From Sinotaia quadrata (Eukaryota; Mollusca; Gastropoda; Architaenioglossa; Viviparidae), in NCBI GenBank assembly GCA_028829895.1, contig CM054178.1:20766506-20830505 (forward strand): a DNA stretch of 64,000 nucleotides. The letters are read 5' to 3'. Every line of letters begins with the position of its first letter. The stretch's first letter is position 1. The notes under the pieces were generated by a model, which worked only from the letters and a program-made list of their open reading frames with translations, was not told the DNA's origin and made no database searches. A program made the position numbers and the translations under genes. Shown here in pieces: positions 1 to 64,000 of this stretch.

Positions 1-583
1 GGGTATGCAGACACTGTAAACGTACAAGATAGTAGTGAACTATGGTACTTATATGCTGTATGCTAAACACGTGACATTGTTTCTAGCGAACCTGTTCATA
101 AAACTATTATTCAGTATTTATTATGCTGCATGCATGTATCGGGCTAATAAATATTGTTGCAGGAAACTGTAACGTGAGACTTGAATGTGAGTTAATAAAG
201 TAATAAACTGGAAACTTAGTGTTTGTTCCCTGATTATATATTTACTGGACAAAACATTTTTTCTAGTTATCTGAATATCCTGGTTTACCGATTTAACCTC
301 TATGTCTGGTAGATGAAGGAAGCAACTACGGCAGTGTGTAAGTGTAAGGAATACTCTACAGTCTACACTCTGATGTATGGTGGCAATGTATGCTGACTAC
401 ATCAAGCAATTTCTGGTACAAGGAAGTTACTGGAAATTGCTACAATTGTTGCCCTGATTGAAGGAGCTTGTACCAAATGGGCGCTTTGGTTATCTAAAGA
501 TAATAAACAGTGAATAAGTGATCTAAAATGTAAGGAGGGAAACTTGAGGAATTGGCATGGACAATAAACTCTTGACTTTAATA
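1..583. other. Flank downstream of gene A
   Basis: AT-rich sequence. Bases about 400-604 resemble 42690-42889, the candidate last exon and 3' region of gene B. No other gene is visible. Confidence 0.5.
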
Positions 584-41824
<41,241 letters not shown>

Positions 41825-42497
41825 TTATGCGATTTGATTTTTCTCACAGAACTGTAGAAACTAAATAAGGATTCCAAATAATAAAGACTAACTGCGTCAT
41901 ATATAGACGTCAGGAGGGTCAAAGCGTCATTTCATACACGTGAGAAAGTCAAGAGGGTCAAAACGTCATTTCATGCACGTGAGAAAGATAAAGCGTATTT
42001 AAGAAAGACAATAAAAGTTATGCATGTATAAACTACTCATCAAAATCATAGATAATGCTAACACAACTTTATGACAAAATGCTAGCTCAGGCAAAATAAA
42101 AATAAATGGAAGCATCCACACGTCATACGAATACATGAAGATGAACACGACTCTACTATGTTCTTAGGCATTAATCATTACTCTCCGCATTAGAAGAGAA
42201 AAGGGTAGAAATATAAATGAATTATACAGTATCATTTAGAAACAAATCACTAGTCATCCAATCGGTCGACCAGTCAGTCATTCACCGCAGTTTAATGATT
42301 TAATAGACTCAGTCTTAAGGACAAACAAACAATTATTTTTCTACTACACTCTTCCTCGACATCCCTCAAACATTCGACACTCAAGATTACATGTAAACAT
42401 TTTTTTCTAATCAAAATATTCCAACTAAGGAATAATAGGACTTACATGCGACTACATGGAACATTTTATCATATGTAAAACATTTCACACACGTTTA

Positions 42498-42509
42498 AAC
42501 ACACACACA

Positions 42510-42570
<61 letters not shown>
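42498..42570. repeat. (AC)n microsatellite
   Basis: A dinucleotide run with one early interruption. Confidence 0.96.
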
Positions 42571-42573
<3 letters not shown>

Positions 42574-42652
42574 CCAGCAAGGAAGTGTTTAAATCATAAC
42601 ATTTCCAGTAAAATGACAGACGTGTGACGATCATTTACATATGATTTAACAC

Positions 42653-63195
<20,543 letters not shown>

Positions 63196-64000
63196 CTAAG
63201 AGGAGATTTAAAGTTACCGATCATATCAAATAAGAGTCATGAAAGATGTCCTGTGTAATAAACTAAAAGTGTATATATATTAAAACACACAAAGACACTA
63301 TTAAATATGCAAACTAATATACTATGCTCTCATGCATCCAATTTTGTGCATAGGAAGTATGATTGTTGGGTTTTGTTTTAATTTCCATGGAGATATAGCT
63401 TCACGTCGGAGTGTTTTGTTTTCTATTCTATTTTGGACAGTGAAGTGAAAAAAACGGTTAACAGCTGGACAGCTGATTACATCGAAGGGTGGGTCTTGAA
63501 AGTAAGTTAAATGATTCCTTATACAAATATACTGGCCGACACTTTGTTCACTATTATAATTTTAAGTACATTTTTGTTGCTTTTTATATATCGACACGTA
63601 TACTGTCGCTTAAAATGCAAATTCATTTGTTTATAATAAGAGAGTTGATTGCTGTATTTAACGATTTTTTTTGCTTATTAAGAGTGATACAGCCATGTAT
63701 TTAACCATTCATTGCATGAACTGCTTTTCCCCAAAGCAAACACTATTAGCTAGACTTAAAAATGCACTTGATAAACTTGTTCTTAAAGTCTATCATGGAA
63801 TCTGTAGATGGGAGGCAGATAATATTAAAGATGAAAGGTGTTTTGCCATTTCGTTTGATAAGGAAGTGGTATTGGTACAGTAAGAAAGATGGTATAACAT
63901 GTTATTTAGCTGGGAGAGGCCATTTTCATTATTCAAATGATAAATGGAAAATGTATATTATACCTACTTTGAGTGGCAATGTAGCATTTCTCTCCGTTGA
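63196..64000. other. Right edge, intron of gene B
   Basis: The expected 37- and 77-bp D1 exons were not found, so they probably lie beyond the window. A plus-strand open frame at 63671-63883 has no recognised domain. Confidence 0.5.

Overview
The window looks like an AT-rich invertebrate nuclear genome, most likely a cephalopod mollusc such as an octopus. The reasons are small exons in large AT-rich introns, long GATA/TATC, GT/AC and CT microsatellites, many 30-80 bp minisatellites, and a receptor pairing a fucolectin-like domain and EGF-like repeats with tandem tyrosine phosphatase (PTP) domains. The organism is inferred, not proven. No prokaryotic operon, rRNA, tRNA or CRISPR array was seen.

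Almost all support for real genes lies on the minus strand, as two tandem paralogues of a receptor-type PTP. Gene A runs from about 41824 down to about 7350, possibly to 584. In transcription order it has a candidate start exon, two exons for one fucolectin (F5/8C-like) domain, two EGF-like exons, a transmembrane exon, a juxtamembrane exon with an apparent frameshift, then PTP domain D1 (31.5-16.6 kb) and D2 (14.4-7.35 kb). Splice phases agree across all the well-supported exons; the only break is the juxtamembrane exon. Gene B enters from the right edge (63195) and ends near 47.2 kb, possibly at 42653. It shows most of D1 and all of D2, and most of its exons have exactly the same lengths as those of gene A. 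Its ectodomain lies beyond 64000.

The domain organisation resembles the R2B (kappa/mu-like) receptor PTPs. Key catalytic residues are lost. Only gene A D1 keeps the C-x5-R loop, and none of the four domains has a normal WPD aspartate. Both genes are therefore probably mainly ligand-binding or pseudophosphatase receptors, unless D1 of gene A keeps weak activity.

The rest is intron and intergenic sequence. It holds microsatellites, minisatellites, fragments of a non-LTR retrotransposon (2.3-2.6, 4.8-5.1 and 49.2-49.3 kb), a dead mariner-like transposase fragment (49.8-50.2 kb), a short interspersed repeat in three copies, a GC-richer decayed coding-like block between the genes (43.0-44.3 kb) and a perfect 42-bp inverted repeat at 35.4 kb. 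The most unusual signal is that several minisatellites include the splice junction of a receptor exon, so that 5' or 3' splice sites are copied in tandem into the intron (10.0-10.4, 38.8-39.2, 40.75-41.08 and 53.6-53.7 kb).
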